Assembly: GCA_020466095.1 (NCBI GenBank)
Contig: CM035809.1
Location: 3,884,223-3,948,222, forward strand
Origin: Chlorops oryzae
Lineage: Eukaryota; Arthropoda; Insecta; Diptera; Chloropidae
Length of the DNA stretch: 64,000 nt
Reading direction: 5' to 3'
Position numbers and translations under genes: made by a program. Below, in pieces: positions 48,056 to 59,533 of the stretch. The stretch's first letter is position 1; each line of letters opens with the position of its first letter. The notes under the pieces were generated by a model. That model had not been told where the DNA came from. It searched no databases and saw only the letters and a program-made list of their open reading frames with translations.

Positions 48056-48639
48056 TAATAAAACATTTTATGTCCAAGCTGAAATTTTCCAATATTAATT
48101 TCAAACCTTTATTAATAAGTACCTAATTTGAAAAAACTACCTTATTAACAATTTCTATGGGAAATCCAAACAATGCATTTCATTTTACGAAAATTATTAA
48201 TTAATTTAGCCCTGGAAGGGTTATTAATAGCAATTTTACAATTAGTCTTGCATCTGAAACAATCGAGTGTGGATTTAATCTAAATTTATAATACAATAGC
48301 TTCAAAAATATACGATTCGCAAATGAAATGAATAAAGGCAGCTGCCGACAGTGGATAAATCATGGGGTATCATGTCAGGTTGATGACACGCTTCAGTGGC
48401 CAAGCACTTTTCCTACTGGGAACTATTGTTTTTTTTTTTCATTTTTTCTATCGGGAAAATATCTATATACGTGCAGCAATTCAAGTGATTGCGAAATCTG
48501 ATATCTGATATTGTAATTACAATTTCTATTGTTATATTTGTATTCCCCTTTGTGCAGCGTTTCCATATCGCAACTCTGATTTCAGTGTTTAATTTTAAAA
48601 CTTTTAATTAGATTTGGAATTGTTTTTTTTTTCTCATTT
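48056..48639. other. Non-coding spacer
   Basis: AT-rich, with a T-run near 48431. Nothing recognised. Confidence 0.5.
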
Positions 48640-48900
48640 TTCTTTCGAACTCTCAGCGCCGCTCCCTCTGCCGGCCCCCACCGCGATTAGCGACTTTGTT
48701 GGTAATCTTATCAATGAACGGGAACGCAGCGCGTCAATTTGGCACAGTTCGCAACTAGTTCTGCCCACATACGGTCATACCGCATCGGGTGCTCGCGGAT
48801 CAATTCACGCGGCAGCAGCAGCACACTTCGACGCGTCTCTTGTGCGAATTCGTAGTGCGAAAATTAATTTAACAAGAAAATAAATTAACACACACACACG
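48640..48900 (+). promoter_or_regulatory. Candidate promoter or 5'-UTR exon near the FAM43-like gene
   Basis: A GC-richer non-repetitive patch (CGCCGCTCCCTCTGCCGGCC, then GGCAGCAGCAGCACAC) in AT-rich surroundings, ending in a CA repeat at about 48890-48899. It lies 3.4 kb upstream of the coding exon and could hold the nearest first exon. The 89-codon frame here has no domain. No donor site stands out, so this is tentative. Confidence 0.3.
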
Positions 48901-49601
48901 CGCGTTCGGAAAAAGCTCCAAAAAAAAAAAAAAAAAACAGCGTATAATTAAATCTTTTAAATCAATTAGCTCATATCTCAATGAGTGCGTTAAACACCGG
49001 TTTATTTTGTAATCTACTGCGAATACGCTTTGTGACTGGCGGATTTGGGTTGTTTATTCAACAGAGAGATACCTGAAACTGTGCAAAGTAAATTGACATA
49101 ATATTGCGGTGCAAAATATATGGTATACTTATTAAGAAAAAAAAAAAGAAACTAGCAGACTTGGCGAACTTCGCATACCGTCCAAAAGAAGTAATGTGTT
49201 AAAAATAAATAACTGCTTTGCAGTAAATAATAAATATTATGATAATGATAAATATTTTTCGAACCTCTGAATCCTTTTCTCTACGTTGTTGGTCAATTGC
49301 TCTGCGTCTGTTGAATATGAATCTGCGTGTTGCTCTTCGTTCGGATCATCTTTGCCCATTTTTTTCAAATCGTGCCTCAAATTGAACCCTTACTGGCATT
49401 GTTGTTAAAAATTACAAATATTTCTTTCAGTGCATTAATTCTTAAGCTCCCATCTATCCTGTATTTTACAGGATACTCCCCTGTTTTGGAGGCAAAAATC
49501 CAATCCTGAATTTTTTTTTCTCAATACTTTGTATTTATCCTTTATTATACTGTATTTTGCCATTAAAGTTGTTAAGGTAGGAAATTCAGATTTTCGTTTA
49601 A

Positions 49602-50275
49602 CCCTTAACCGCAACGAATCTCTGAATCATCATTTTTCAAAACTGTTAGTTCTTTATTACCAAGTATACTATATTATACGATTTACATGTAATTTTTTTA
49701 TTCGTGGCTCTAAAATAGACAGAGCCGTAGCGAAGGTCTCGGAGGCCCTTGTGCAAGATTTCCTAAGGGGCCCTTGAAAATGAATTTCTAAACAAAAAAA
49801 GGTGATTTCAAAGCTTTTTCGAAGTGTATTAAAAAAATGTTCAAAAATTGAAATTGGAAACAGAATTGAAAAAAGCGCTTCTCGATGCCTAATGCGAAAT
49901 CAAATTGTCATTTTTGGATTCCGTCTATCAAATCCTTGTCTTTCCTTTCTCTTCCATAAAAAAGTAAAAACAATTTTATACAATGTAATAAAAACTTCAT
50001 CGACGATCTTTTCTACCTCATACTTTGAAATGATTTCAAAAAAAAAAAAATATCTTCAGGGGCCCCTCAGAGCTGGGGGCCCTCGTGCAACGCACCGCCT
50101 GAACATGCCTAGTTACGGCTCTGAAAATAGAGCTGTAGAATATAAAACATTATCCCATTTATTCGGTTATATCAGTTTTGCCATTGATCTCAAAAGACAA
50201 GCATTTATATACCAGGGTCTGTGAAACCGCACGTATGTGGTTAAAGGACAGAAATAGGGGGTAGGTGGTTAAGAG
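49602..50275. mobile_element. piggyBac-like MITE interrupted by a hAT-like MITE
   Basis: TTAA at 49598-49601 and 50276-50279. Ends CCCTTAACCGC and GGTGGTTAAGAG are roughly inverted. Its own sequence is about 260 bp, because 49720-50123 plus one TSD copy is a later insertion. The uninterrupted paralogue is at 19300-19531. Confidence 0.75.
49720..50123. mobile_element. hAT-like MITE with TSD AAAATAGA
   Basis: 404 bp with a perfect 8-bp TSD AAAATAGA (49712-49719 and 50124-50131). It begins CAGAGCCGTAGCGAAG and ends GTTACGGCTCTG. Subterminal GGGGCCC blocks are inverted. The single octamer in the paralogue at 19430-19450 confirms the insertion point. No coding capacity. Confidence 0.92.
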
Positions 50276-50279
50276 TTAA

Positions 50280-52319
50280 AGAAATCAACAAATATCACCA
50301 TGAGTGAAGACTTTATATTTGATTAAGATGTAAAAAAAAGAATCCTGTATATCTCCTGTTTGCAGAAAAGAGATCCTATAAAATGAGTATCTAATTTTTC
50401 TCATCTGATCCTGAATTTTCATTCAAATGAGATGGGAGGCTTACGTATACGCAATGTCACGGCGTACTATAACATTGCTCATACGTCGGGTACTGCAACA
50501 TAAAATTGCTCGAAGGGACCAAATATTGAGGTTTAGGGGTATGAAAAGTAGATGTTCGGTTATTATATTATTTGTTTAAAAAAAATCTTTCCCTTTAAAT
50601 GTGCTTTATAAGGGCGTCTATTCTTTATATTCGATAATGTTCAGGTTAAGTGGCATCATTTTGGTGTCTGATAGATCAATTTACGACTACTTTTAGTACA
50701 GAATGGGATGTAATTTTATATGTACGCGTATATTTTGATTTACATTTTCTGTATTCCTTAATAAAAATAACACAATAACGGTATTCATAAGCAAGATGAA
50801 ATTTCGTCCCAAAAAAGTCGCGTCGGATTTCAGGTTTGCAAATTAAAATTTTGAACTGTTCCTTGATAACGGGATGATCTAACAACTTTTCCAAAGTCGA
50901 CTTTTTGCAATGGAACACTTTCTTGTGAATACCGTAAGGGTCGTAGTCTCCAACTCGGTTGAAGAACTTCGAATGTTTAAATTTTCAAATATATTCTTTT
51001 AGTCTTTAGTTTTTAATTTTTCAAAATTTTTATATAAAATTTATAAGCCTGATTTAAACACTCCCGGAGACTATATTTGGAAGTTTGAACCTTCAAAAAA
51101 CTAGGTTGAAGACTATGATACGGTTCAATATAGATTGGCATACAATTCGATTCATTGTGTGTCATACCAAAGGGAAACTTGAAAAAAATAATCCTGGGAC
51201 CCGGGGCTTTTCGTTGCTTGAGGTCCTCCAGCCAAAAAAAAAAAAATAAAAATAAAATAAGACAAAACAGAAATGAATAAATAAAATAAATTAAGTATTT
51301 GCTACCTGAGATTGGAAAGTTTATCGGATTTCGTTTGGGGAAAATCGCCGCGTTGTGCATAGTTTCCACAGCTGCGGAAAAATTTTACATACAAAAGAAA
51401 CTCACTACAGTGGAAACTTTTCGAGGATGAAAATTATGCAAACTTCCTTGAATACCACATTTATGTATTATGGACGAAAATATCATTTCGAGTAAAAGTT
51501 ACACGTCATTTTAAGCTACGATTTCAGTACTTTAATCAACTTTTAGATAACGATTACCATCGGAAAGAAAATAGTGCGAACTACTGTTCCAGATGCTCTT
51601 ATAATTCATTGTTGCATATGTATTCGCCCATTTGAATTGGCTTTCAAATTCTCTAAACAAAATTATAAAAATACATAATCACATATATGGGCAATTCCAC
51701 CTAAAACTGCCCTGCATGTCGCACCTGTAATTTTATAATAATAACTTCAATACAAAACGAAAACAAAAAAAAAAAGAGAGGAAACGCCTCCTATCTATGA
51801 ATAGCGACTCTAAAAATAGTTCAAAGACATTACATAAACTCTCGATCGACCCACAATCGTCAGAATTGATAAAATAAAAAATAAAATAAAAATCCAAACC
51901 CAAAACTATTCCGGCTCTCACCAGCTTTGTGGCTTCCACTTCTTAACACATTTCGAATCTGAAGATTGTGTTAATTGTTGACAATTAGCAAATAATTTAC
52001 TGAACGATATTGCCACTTGTTGTGAATTATTCGAAATTAAATGGCACTTACTGTGGAAAAATCCGTTAATATGAGAATTTACGCATCGATCGTTATGGCC
52101 TGGCTGATGGAGTGGCAATAATTGAATTAGTCCGATAGTGATAATTAGAAATTCATTCAATAATATTCGTTTTATTTCAAAGATCTTCTATCTTGTCTCC
52201 AATTTGATTTCTTGGAGGTTTTTTAACCCCGCTCTCTTATCAGTTTCCTTTCCCATTGTCTTTTATTGTTTTATTACGTTTTAAATTTAATTTAAATTTT
52301 ATCTTAATTTTCTTTACAG
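50280..52319. other. Non-coding interval upstream of the FAM43-like gene
   Basis: AT-rich sequence, likely 5' intron or intergenic. It ends in TTTTCTTTACAG, a plausible splice acceptor with AG at 52318-52319. No open frame of note. Confidence 0.5.
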
Positions 52320-52368
52320 AATTGCTATCCGTTTTCTTCACTCATTTGTGAATATCTTTCGCTTCATA

Positions 52369-52389
52369 ATGATTTTTGGTGAAAGCTAA
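52369..52389 (+). promoter_or_regulatory. Short upstream ORF in the 5' UTR
   Basis: Six codons plus stop (MIFGES), in the same frame as the main start and 66 nt before it. It could dampen translation, but this depends on the true transcript start. Confidence 0.35.
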
Positions 52390-52455
52390 AAATTCGAAAC
52401 TCAAGTAATTCTGAATATACCAGAAAAATACAACCCTGCGCTTTCATTTTCACCA

Positions 52456-55400
52456 ATGAGCATAATAGCGAAAATACCAATAACAAACATGGCTCATAAC
52501 GCCGAAAACGAAATGAGAGACGAAGTTGATTTCGTCCGAACGAATAACACCAACAACAATATACCGCAACAACAGTTCAATGAAAATATACCAAAAACTA
52601 TAGAAAATAAAGAGAAAAGAGATGAAAAACCAATGTCAATAGATCAAAAGAAGAGCACAACGAAGGAGCGTCTATCCTTGTTCTCGTTCAGTCGTAAGCT
52701 AAGTCATAAAAATCATCAAATTGGTGCCAATAGCAACAACAACTACATTAAAGAAACGAATGGTCACGCAACGAAAGACCAACACGAGGCGGCGACGACA
52801 ACAACAACAACAACGTCAGGATTTTCCTTTTCCTGCCAGCAGCCGATCGTACCGATCGGAACACCACCAAGACAGCATAAATTCGCTAAAGGATCTTCGT
52901 CGCTTGCGCGCTTATTCAGCAGTACGTATACGGCAAAGAAATTCGAGAAAGAGGAACAAAAACGTCAAGCGAACGCCGGGAAATTCCACACATACGGTGG
53001 CCGTAGACGTCCTAGTGGACCGTATTTCGAACGTTTTAAGAAATCGGCTAAGGAAGAGGGTGATGAAATCGATTTGGCGGATGAGAAGGAGATCTGCAAT
53101 GCCAGCAGTTCCAGCAAAAGTAATACGTTGACACGCAAGAAACGCCGGAACAGCAACAGTTGTAGTGAACTGGCTACTTTGGAACCTGAAGACGGACAAC
53201 GCAATGAGGACTTGGGTGCTAGAGCATTGCGTACTTTGTCGCGTATCGGAAGGATCTGGTGGAGGAAAACACATAGTGTGGATATAAGTACACCGGATCC
53301 GGAATTCAAGGTGGCTTATTTGGGCAATGTCTTAACTGGATGGGCCAAAGGTGAGTCCGAAAGAAATTTATTCTTATGAATCTGCAGTTGTTGGAGTAGT
53401 TTAGCAAGCAAAAATCGGTGGACCGTAAACCCTGGCGATCTACGAAGAACCTAGAGTAGGTCTTTTGATAGTTTCTTACGGGTTGGAAAAATCTTTAAGA
53501 AGCAGTAGCGGACTTACCTTATAGGCAACATATGCAGCTGCCTAGGGTCGGCAAATTTTCAGGGGCGGTAATGATAATCAATAACAGAAAAGGCGAAAAT
53601 AAGCCGGCTGTCTGAGGCGGTAAAATTTCAACTGCCTAGGGCGGCAAATTGTCTTAATCCGCCTTTATTAAGAAGGAATATTAAAGAGAGAAGCTAGACT
53701 TGGACTTATCGATCTTTCTGATATTTATAGATATTCTATTAACCCAATTTTCTATTCTTGCTTCTAGGGGAAGGTTGTGTTGAGAAGCAACTTGCAACGC
53801 TTTGGCGAAACTATACGCAAAATAATAAACCGGATGTGGTAATGCGGATCAAGGTTTGTGCTTCCGGTTTGAAAGCGAACGACCCGACAACATGGTCTAA
53901 CCGAATACTGGGCCAATCGGATAACCCATTGCTGTGCGCCTAAGAACTATCCACGCATTTTCTGCTGGATCTATCGACACGAAGGGCGAAAGCTGAAGCA
54001 CGAGCTACGTTGTCATGCGGTCTTATGCAGTAAGGAGAAGATTGTTCACGAAATTTGCGAAACACTGAAGGTATGCTTAGATCGATGGCTTTACATTCAG
54101 ACAAACTTATTCACATCCTACTCACTTTCATTTACAGGAGAACCTTGAATGCGCTCTACGTGAATTCAAGCGGGAAAAGCTACTAAAGCAGAATGCCCGC
54201 CTAAGTTTAGCGAATGCAGCCTACGACAATCCCAGTCTGCCACGTCGGAAGATCCTGCTGAGCGTTGGCGGAAATAACTATAGACCACCACTCGAGCGTT
54301 CGAAATCGGCGCCGAAGCTAATGGCTATCGAGGAAGCTATCGGAGAGGAAGAGGGCGATGAAATCGAGGATACCAATGAACCGGAGATGAAAGCATGCTG
54401 TCAGAAGGATTCATTATATCCGGCAATGACACTTGGACGCCGGCATTGTCGCCGTGGACATTCGATCCGTCGTACGGGAAAAACGCGTCCAGCATTCGTT
54501 TCGCAATTAGAACGCAAGAAGAGCTGTTGTCACGACAAAGAGCATAAGGCAACTGTAGCTATCAAGGAAAATACGATACCGGAAGATCAACACAACGGCT
54601 ACGGTTCCAATGATTCAGACGACTTCGAGAAATTGTTAAAGCATAATAATTATGATTCGACTGCTTCATTGGCAACGGAATTGATGCCATATTTCGATAT
54701 GCAGCTAAACAAGAACAAGAGCAGCAGTTTGAGCAGTCTCAATGAGCTGCAAGACGTGGAGGATGACGTTGAACCATTGAGCTTGTTACCCACAATAAAT
54801 ACGGATCCAAATGCCGATCCGAATGCAGAATTATCCTTATTAATCGAGCAAACGAATATGGAAACAGCACGTGATGATGTGGTGGTTCATTGCGATTTTG
54901 ATACCGAACACATTTCGGTTGGCCTGCGTCGACCGGGTGTCTGCAGTGACGGTGAGGAGGAGGATTTTCTTGATGTTGACGACGATGAATTGCGCTACTT
55001 CCGTCAGCAGTCGATACTTAATATTTTACATCGAAATTCCATGCGCAAGATGGCGCATCTTTCCATGAGCAGCGATGAGAATAGTAGCCTGGAAACGCAT
55101 ACGAATCCAGCGTCACAGTATCGTCATCAAATGCAGTCTTCCATATCATCGAACGCATCATCGACCGGCACAACAGAAGGTTCAAGTTCGGTTACGAGTA
55201 CAGATCATCAGCAGGAAGTCTCGAGCGTACAGCAACGTAAACACTTCCAGCCCGACAGTGATGAAGGCTCTATTTCCTCGGGCTGTGAAACGGCGAGCAC
55301 GGTGACAACACCGAACCAAGATGATATTTCGCTGCAGTATCGACACCACAACACGCAGCAATTGGAACATTCATTGCATCAAATCGCAATGAATGGACTA

Positions 55401-55886
55401 TCGTTATCACCGGATGATGCCGATATGACGAACGACGACACAGCACCGATTACAGTTGAGGAAATCTACCAAAGACTTGAGGCACGTCTGCAGGGACGTC
55501 ATAACAGCGATGCGACTACATTCAGCAGTTCCAGTTCGATAACGCTCAAAATGAGCAATTCTCCAACGGCTTCGGTGCACGATTTGGACGAACTTGCAAT
55601 GGAGTCAATGCATAAAAAGACTTCGGGTCATGTCGCGCGCGCTGTTCGCCGCCTGAAACGCCAGGCGTCATCGCAACGTGAACAGCATGATTCCGACTCC
55701 GAGTGCAGTGATGAGTCGGGCTATGTCGAATTTCAGGAACGCGACAAGCGGAACACCAAACCCGAATTGCGTCATCGGTCAGTGACGACAATCGCTGCGG
55801 ACTCGCCGGCCACACAAAAGCCCCAAACACCTCCAAAGCCAATGCCCAGGCGACATATCAATGCGGGAACGAATACAGCTGTTTGA
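52456..55886 (+). CDS. FAM43-like PTB/PID-domain protein, three coding exons, one frameshift
   Basis: Coding exons are 52456-53350, 53768-54070 and 54138-55886; 5' UTR probably starts at an acceptor at 52320. Introns begin GTGAGT and GTATGC and end CTTCTAG and TTTACAG. The predicted product is about 981 residues. A Ser/Asn/Lys-rich N-terminus with a poly-Thr run (about 112-118) precedes the PTB domain at about 280-430 (FKVAYLGNVLTGWAKG, YRHEGRKLKHELRCHAVLC). A long Ser/Asp/Glu-rich, probably disordered tail ends in proline-rich PPKPMPRR. This domain order is that of FAM43A/B; I believe the Drosophila counterpart is CG8312, from memory. PTB domains bind NPxY-type peptides, but the family's cellular role is poorly known. 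One extra A at 53878-53879 shifts the frame inside the PTB domain. Removing it restores the conserved sequence (TTRQHGLTEYW) and joins exon 3 in frame. ATG at 52489 is an alternative start with a better context (AACATGG). Confidence 0.9.
53503..53667. mobile_element. hAT-like MITE inside intron 1 of the FAM43-like gene
   Basis: Flanked by a perfect 8-bp TSD TTAAGAAG (53495-53502 and 53668-53675). It begins CAGTAGCGGACTTACC and ends near TTAATCCGCCTT. It is an inverted relative of 23100-23272. At 165 bp it makes up over a third of this 417-bp intron and leaves both splice sites intact. Confidence 0.88.
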
Positions 55887-56898
55887 GAAGAACATATGAA
55901 AGTCACCCACTGGCAGTTTCCTTCGGAGGAAAGGAGAAAACGATTTCAGAATGCGGCAAAACGGATTAGAGAGAGAATGTAAAGACATGCGGAAGTGTGA
56001 GGTCTTGTGTTAAATATCAAAAGGGATGGGTTTTCTTATTACGTCTCAACTTTTCCCTTGTGTATAAAGCTTTTTTCAATTTTTCCTTAAATTTTCACGA
56101 TTTTTATGTTCTGTATTTTTTTGTTGATAGTCTTCTTCTTTTTTTTTTTTGTTTAAGCATATAAGTATGCTACAATATATTTAAGGTCTTCAAAACATTC
56201 AACGAACACAAATATCGAATGGATTAAATGGATTATGGATTAAAATAAAATTAATTCCAACAGTTTTGCTTTCTCAAACGTATCACTGACTTTAACCCTC
56301 ATACGCACAATTGTTCACCATTATTATTATTATTATTTTTTTATTTTTGAATTTATTTATCATTTTTGTTTTCATCGCTTTATGTATTCATCAACATATC
56401 GAAGTTATGCTATATTTTTGTTATAAAGAAAATGAAGAATTTATTGATTTTGTTGTAATATTATTGTAAAAATATGAAAATATATACGAATATGAATATT
56501 TATAAATTAACTTAATGAAATGTAATGCTTTAAAACGCGACCAACGTTTATTAATACTGTAAAGTTGAATTATCGGATGGAATTTGTAAAATGAACAAAT
56601 ATTAAACAATAATTATTGTTAAATCATTTAACAGTTTTTGTTTCACTTTTTTTTAGCCACTACAGTGGGGATCATTCAAAGATTAATTGTTCGATCCTTT
56701 CTGAGCGATGGACTACTACGCAAAGCTTCGAGCCCCAAATATTTTCTGCTCCTTTTCAACATTGAATGTTCTTAAGGGCGAGTAATCATTTTGAGGACCT
56801 AACGGAAGACAAAAAGGACTGTTTTCATCGCCAGAAATAACGCAAAAGAAGTACACTCCATTTTGATTCATGATTTATTGGTTCAGTTGAAGGTAACA
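55887..56898 (+). other. 3' UTR and downstream region of the FAM43-like gene
   Basis: AT-rich after the TGA stop. AATAAA at 56244-56249 is the best-placed polyadenylation signal seen. A TTA-repeat lies near 56322-56335. No further gene recognised. Confidence 0.5.
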
Positions 56899-57130
56899 CA
56901 GCCCTATTCTAAATGAATATTCCCCGGGAGTTTTTTCCCTCGAATTTTTTCTCTTAGAAAAAAGGAAGCATTTCTAAGCGTCAATAAAAGAAAAAGTTTG
57001 ATGAACTTTGCTTAAAAATGTTCAAAATACTTGGTGTCTTTTTATTCACTTTTCTAGTGCTTTTAGAAAAGTAATTTTTTTTTTCAGTGCAACACTAAAA
57101 AACTCCCCTGGAATATTTAGAATCGGGCTG
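56899..57130. mobile_element. MITE of the CAGCCCGATTCT family, copy 2
   Basis: 232 bp with inverted ends CAGCCCTATTCTAAATGAAT and CAGCCCGATTCTAAATATTC and inverted GGGAGTTTTTTCCC-like blocks. ACA flanks both sides, consistent with a 3-bp target duplication. The next family member starts only 14 bp downstream. Confidence 0.8.
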
Positions 57131-57280
57131 ACAAGCGAGGCATACAGCATTGTTTCTGAATATTCGCGGATAGTTTTTCCGTTCAGAATTGAAAAAAAAA
57201 AACCCGTAATTCTAAGCACACTGGACAAGTGAATATAAAGGAAGCAATAATTTCAAACTTTTTTTAGAAAAGGTCATCAC

Positions 57281-57523
57281 TAGGGCTCGGATTTTGTTGA
57301 CTTTTAAAAATTTAAGGCATACTTTATGGCGCGAAAATTTTTCTTAACAACATTTTGCGAATCAGTTTGGCGAAATGGAACTTCAAACCGCTTTTCTAAC
57401 TTCAAAATAATTCATATTGAAGTTAAAAATCGATTTGAATCTTAGCTTTATGTGAGCTGAACAAAATTTTTACTCCCTAAAGTATGCATTAAATTTGAAA
57501 AAGTCAACAAAATCCGAGCCCTG
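57281..57523. mobile_element. hAT-like MITE with TSD GTCATCAC
   Basis: 243 bp, perfect 8-bp TSD GTCATCAC (57273-57280 and 57524-57531). Ends TAGGGCTCGGATTTTGTTGA and CAGGGCTCGGATTTTGTTGA inverted. It sits inside the 57145-57854 element. A relative lies at 59313-59533. Confidence 0.9.
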
Positions 57524-57559
57524 GTCATCACATTTTTTTCTTTTATTGACGCTTAGAAT

Positions 57560-57782
57560 CAGAGGTGCCACAGAATCCGATAGCTGTCGGAATTGGAATT
57601 TTATTCGACTGAATTTTCATATATATTTCATAGACAGCCGGATAAAATAGGGCTCTGTGCAATTAAAAACCGTTAATAGTTCCGATAAAAAACCAAAAAC
57701 AACAAAATGTGTAAATTCTGTATGAAATATCGATGGGTTTTAATTCCGATTACGACAGCTATCGGATTCTGTGACACCCCTG
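57560..57782. mobile_element. MITE of the CAGAGGTGCCACAGAATCC family
   Basis: 223 bp; ends CAGAGGTGCCACAGAATCCG and CAGGGGTGTCACAGAATCCG inverted, followed by GATAGCTGTCGG blocks. A clean TSD is not visible. Solo right ends of the same family occur at about 5565-5629 and 12840-12905 in the tandem duplication. Confidence 0.8.
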
Positions 57783-57854
57783 AATAGTTCCATTTTCCGC
57801 GAAGAAAATTTTCTGGGAAAAAACTCCCGGGGAATATTAATTTAGATAGGGCTG

Positions 57855-58169
57855 ATAAAGCTTTTTTCTAATTATGATTTCGACGAAGCAAAAAATTATA
57901 TTTGAGGTATCCTAGGGCATTACAACTCCTACAAAAAGTTGTTTGAGTCCTACCTTTTTTCTCTGCTCAATGAAGCTAGAGGGGAGACCTACGCGAGCCG
58001 ATAAGTATGCTACAAATTTTAATTTTCTTAATTTTCCCTAAGTTAAGTGGTTATGTTAGCGGTACTGAAATAATTAATTGAAACCTTTAAAAATTAAAAT
58101 TAATCTGTTGTTGGTAATATTGTCAAAATTGTTCCCTTTCATAGCATTCACAATATACATACGAGTAAA
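57855..58169. other. Non-coding spacer
   Basis: AT-rich; no gene or repeat recognised. Confidence 0.5.
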
Positions 58170-58172
58170 TAA

Positions 58173-59275
58173 CACTGTGATAGTTTTTTTCAAAAATTTA
58201 AAAAGACAAGATCGAAATTAACGGTTTCCCCCTGTTTCGGGCACGAGGAATCGAACTGCATCATTAGTTTTTTTGAGTTATCAGTACGCCTTCATGCAAA
58301 ATTCTTTTTAAAAGTTTTTTTGGACACTTTTCGGCTCCTATCTATATATGAGTTGAAGTTTAGTATTCTAATATAACACAATAATGTACTCTGAGATAGG
58401 CCTAACAATTCTTCCGAAAACACTTTTATGATAAAATGCCGCATTAGGGAGCTATAGCCGTTTAAAACTAAAAAAAAACAATATTTTTTCTACATGTTTT
58501 TTGCCTACTTTTAGGATTTAGCTTAAATATAAATTTATTTTTTATTTTATTTTTACAAAATTTTAAACATTAGATACCGTTAATTAAAAATTGTCAAGCT
58601 TTAAATATTTGATATAGCTCTGTGAATAGAAAACTAGCTTCGCGAACTTGTAACATCAGGATCAATTAGAAAAAGAAACACGGGCTATGTAAGGTTGACT
58701 AAGTGTGTAGTGCGTGGTGTGTTGATAGCGTATCGAACTATCAATTCTGCCCGAACCTTATACATATATTTTTTTAAGGTAATTTTTATATTTCTCCTTG
58801 CCTTCGCTTTCGCTCTTGTAGGATAAGCGAAAGAGATGGAAATGAAGAGGTGAATTCATAAATCAATATTTAAATATTTCAAAATTTCGCCTAAGAGTAT
58901 GCTATTAAATATTTTGCTATTTAAATTCATAAATTTATATTTAAGCTAAATCCTAAAAGTAGGCAAAAAAACATGTAGAAAAAATATTGCTTTTTTTTAG
59001 TTTTAAACGGTTATAGCTTCCTAATGCGGCATTTTATCATAAAAGTGTTTTCGGAAGAATTGTTAGGCCTATCTCAGAGTACATTATTGTGTTATATTAG
59101 AATACCAAACTTCAACTCATATATAGATAGGAGCTAAAAAGTGGTCAAAAAAACTTTTAAAAAAATTTTGCATGAAAGCATACCGATAACTCAAATAACT
59201 AATGATGGAGTTCGATTCCTCGTGCCCGAAATAGGGGGAAACCGTTAACTTCGATCTTGTCTTTTTTTTCGACTA
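58173..59275. mobile_element. Large foldback element, relative of 15682-16274
   Basis: Left end CACTGTGATAGTTTTTTTC preceded by TAA. Arms of roughly 350-390 bp are near-perfect inverted repeats. Blocks found in both arms in opposite orientation include CTACATGTTTTTTGCCTAC, GGATTTAGCTTAAATATAAA and GCCGCATTA. The central loop is about 58560-58905. The right end stops at GACTAAG, lacking the final CCACAGTG seen at 16274, so it is slightly truncated. No coding capacity. Confidence 0.8.
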
Positions 59276-59312
59276 AGTTTTAAAATTTTATTTCTTCCAG
59301 TTTTCTTATAAA

Positions 59313-59533
59313 CATGGCTCGGAATTTGTTGACTTTCATAAATTTAAAGCATACTTTATGGATTACAATTTTTGTTCAACTCACATAAAGTTAAAGATTA
59401 AAATCGATTTTTAACTTCAATAGGAGCTTTTTTCAACTTCGGTAGACTCATTCGCAAAATGTTGGCAAGAAATGCATTTTTTTCCCCCCATAAAGTATGC
59501 TTTAAATTTATAAAAGTCAACAAAATCGGAGGA
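59313..59533. mobile_element. Worn relative of the 57281-57523 hAT-like MITE
   Basis: Shares inverted arms GGAATTTGTTGACTTTCATA and TATAAAAGTCAACAAAATCG plus AAAGCATACTTTATGG and its complement. The terminal bases and TSD are not intact, so the limits are approximate. Confidence 0.65.

Larger units (their letters stand above)
57145..57854. mobile_element. CAGCCCGATTCT-family MITE, copy 3, holding two later insertions
   Basis: The left end is worn (CAGCATTGTTTCTGAATATT) and the right end is CAGCCCTATCTAAATTAATA read inward. ATA flanks both sides. Subtracting the insertions at 57281-57523 and 57560-57782 leaves about 236 bp, the size of the other family members. The inner arm TTTATTGACGCTTAGAA matches the complement of the arm in copy 2. 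Confidence 0.75.

Noticed and set aside
49802..50224. 140-codon open frame
   Set aside because: It runs through the hAT-like MITE and its host element; the frame crosses both transposon boundaries.
52721..53131. Long frames overlapping the FAM43-like exon 1 on both strands
   Set aside because: Shadows of the real coding frame caused by its low-complexity, biased codon content.
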